From: Roseiarcus sp963781895
GTDB lineage: Bacteria; Pseudomonadota; Alphaproteobacteria; Rhizobiales; Beijerinckiaceae
NCBI GenBank assembly: GCA_963781895.1
Contig: CAWAIM010000032.1
Location: 113,374-177,373, forward strand
Reading direction: 5' to 3'
Length of the DNA stretch: 64,000 nucleotides
The position numbers were made by a program, and so were the translations under genes. Positions 63,841 to 64,000 of the stretch are shown here, in pieces. Each line of letters opens with the position of its first letter. Positions within the stretch are counted from its first letter, which is position 1. Under the pieces are notes generated by a model. It made no database searches and had not been told where the DNA came from. It saw only the letters and a list, made by a program, of their open reading frames with translations.

Positions 63841-64000
63841 ATGAATCCAAGGAAATCCAAGGATTTTTTTCTTGGTTTTATTTGGTTTTCTTTGGTTCTG
63901 TTTGGTCTGGCGCGGTTCGGCTTGGAAAAATTTGGCCTGACGCCTCCCGCCGTCGTGATGAACCTGGCTCAGTCGCCGCGCCGCCGCCCCTGTCGCCGAC
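63841..64000 (+). CDS. Possible start of a membrane protein, running off the window
   Basis: An ATG at 63841 opens a frame with no stop to the window edge (53 codons). It reads a short basic head (MNPRKSKD), a hydrophobic helix (FFLGFIWFSLVLFGLARFGL) and then a mixed region with RRRPCRR at the edge. The topology suits an inner-membrane protein start. The ribosome site is weak, and the same bases form a 10-bp phased repeat, so a chance open frame is possible. No family is recognised. Confidence 0.35.
   Translation, partial: MNPRKSKDFFLGFIWFSLVLFGLARFGLEKFGLTPPAVVMNLAQSPRRRPCRR
63871..63940 (+). repeat. Ten-bp phased YTTGG repeat array
   Basis: Seven consecutive 10-base units can be read: cttggtttta, tttggttttc, tttggttctg, tttggtctgg, cgcggttcgg, cttggaaaaa and tttggcctga. 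Six carry a TTGG at the same register. Two ccaagg boxes 10 bases apart at 63847-63862 carry the complementary motif. The period matches one DNA turn, so a bent or protein-binding site is conceivable; alternatively it results from hydrophobic codons in the overlapping frame. Confidence 0.45.

Noticed and set aside
1..64000. Insertion sequences, prophage or integrative element
   Set aside because: No transposase, integrase or phage structural gene other than the T6SS components is seen, and no att-like duplication of the tRNA-Thr 3' end was noticed.

Overview
The window is GC-rich and densely coded. The gene families point to an alphaproteobacterium of the Hyphomicrobiales (Rhizobiales) type: the flaF-flbT-flgD-fliQ-flhA-fliR order, FlaF/FlbT regulators, an Hsp20-DUF1150 pair, PduO-type cobalamin adenosyltransferase, and palindromic intergenic repeats with the CEERSDEAIQ-like translation common in that order. 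Genus cannot be fixed from this sequence. No transposase, integrase or CRISPR array was seen.

Layout. 1-8597: flagellar genes (end of a FlgL-like gene, flaF, flbT, flgD, fliQ, flhA, fliR, FliJ-, FlgJ- and FlgN-like proteins and one unknown), interrupted between fliQ and flhA by an AraC-type regulator and a small unknown gene. 8821-11899: glpD-glpK glycerol catabolism on the minus strand. 12307-12380: tRNA-Thr(CGT). 12603-19662: plus-strand metabolic genes (SDR, mtnA, alpha-methylacyl-CoA racemase, metallo-hydrolase, cobalamin adenosyltransferase, anmK). 19685-20900: two paralogous Gly/Trp-rich secreted proteins. 21049-26249: valine catabolism (mmsB, acyl-CoA dehydrogenase, mmsA) with a divergent LysR regulator. 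26522-33059: MFS transporter, recG, an OpgC-like membrane protein overlapping an SGNH hydrolase, and an aldo/keto reductase. 33126-37182: trehalose operon otsB-GH15-otsA. 37449-44498: a small unknown gene, fused indolepyruvate ferredoxin oxidoreductase, SDR, glutathionyl-hydroquinone reductase and rimO. 44495-46778: folA, thyA, DUF1150 and hsp20 on the minus strand. 47090-48403: a RecD-like helicase fused to an FYDLN-type zinc ribbon. 49266-53388: an AT-richer polysaccharide O-acylation block (MBOAT, SGNH-like partner, acyltransferase-3) with a relic of a second helicase gene at its end. 53628-62659: type VI secretion core tssB-tssC-hcp-tssE-tssF-tssG-clpV, followed by two accessory genes. The window ends in a possible membrane-protein start that overlaps a 10-bp phased repeat.

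Functional links. Valine breakdown through MmsA gives propionyl-CoA, whose usual use through methylmalonyl-CoA mutase needs adenosylcobalamin, the product of the adenosyltransferase here. The trehalose operon and the OpgC-like gene both suggest osmotic adaptation. The T6SS segment holds sheath, tube, baseplate and recycling ATPase genes but none of the membrane-complex genes, VgrG or TssA, so these must lie elsewhere.

A striking general point is that at least six otherwise well-conserved protein genes (both Gly/Trp-rich genes, mmsB, recG, the hydroquinone reductase, rimO, MBOAT) carry single-base indels, nearly all +1 in runs of three or four identical bases, and the tRNA-Thr has one extra base in a TTT run. 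These are annotated here as single genes with the shift position stated; an assembly artefact is the leading explanation.
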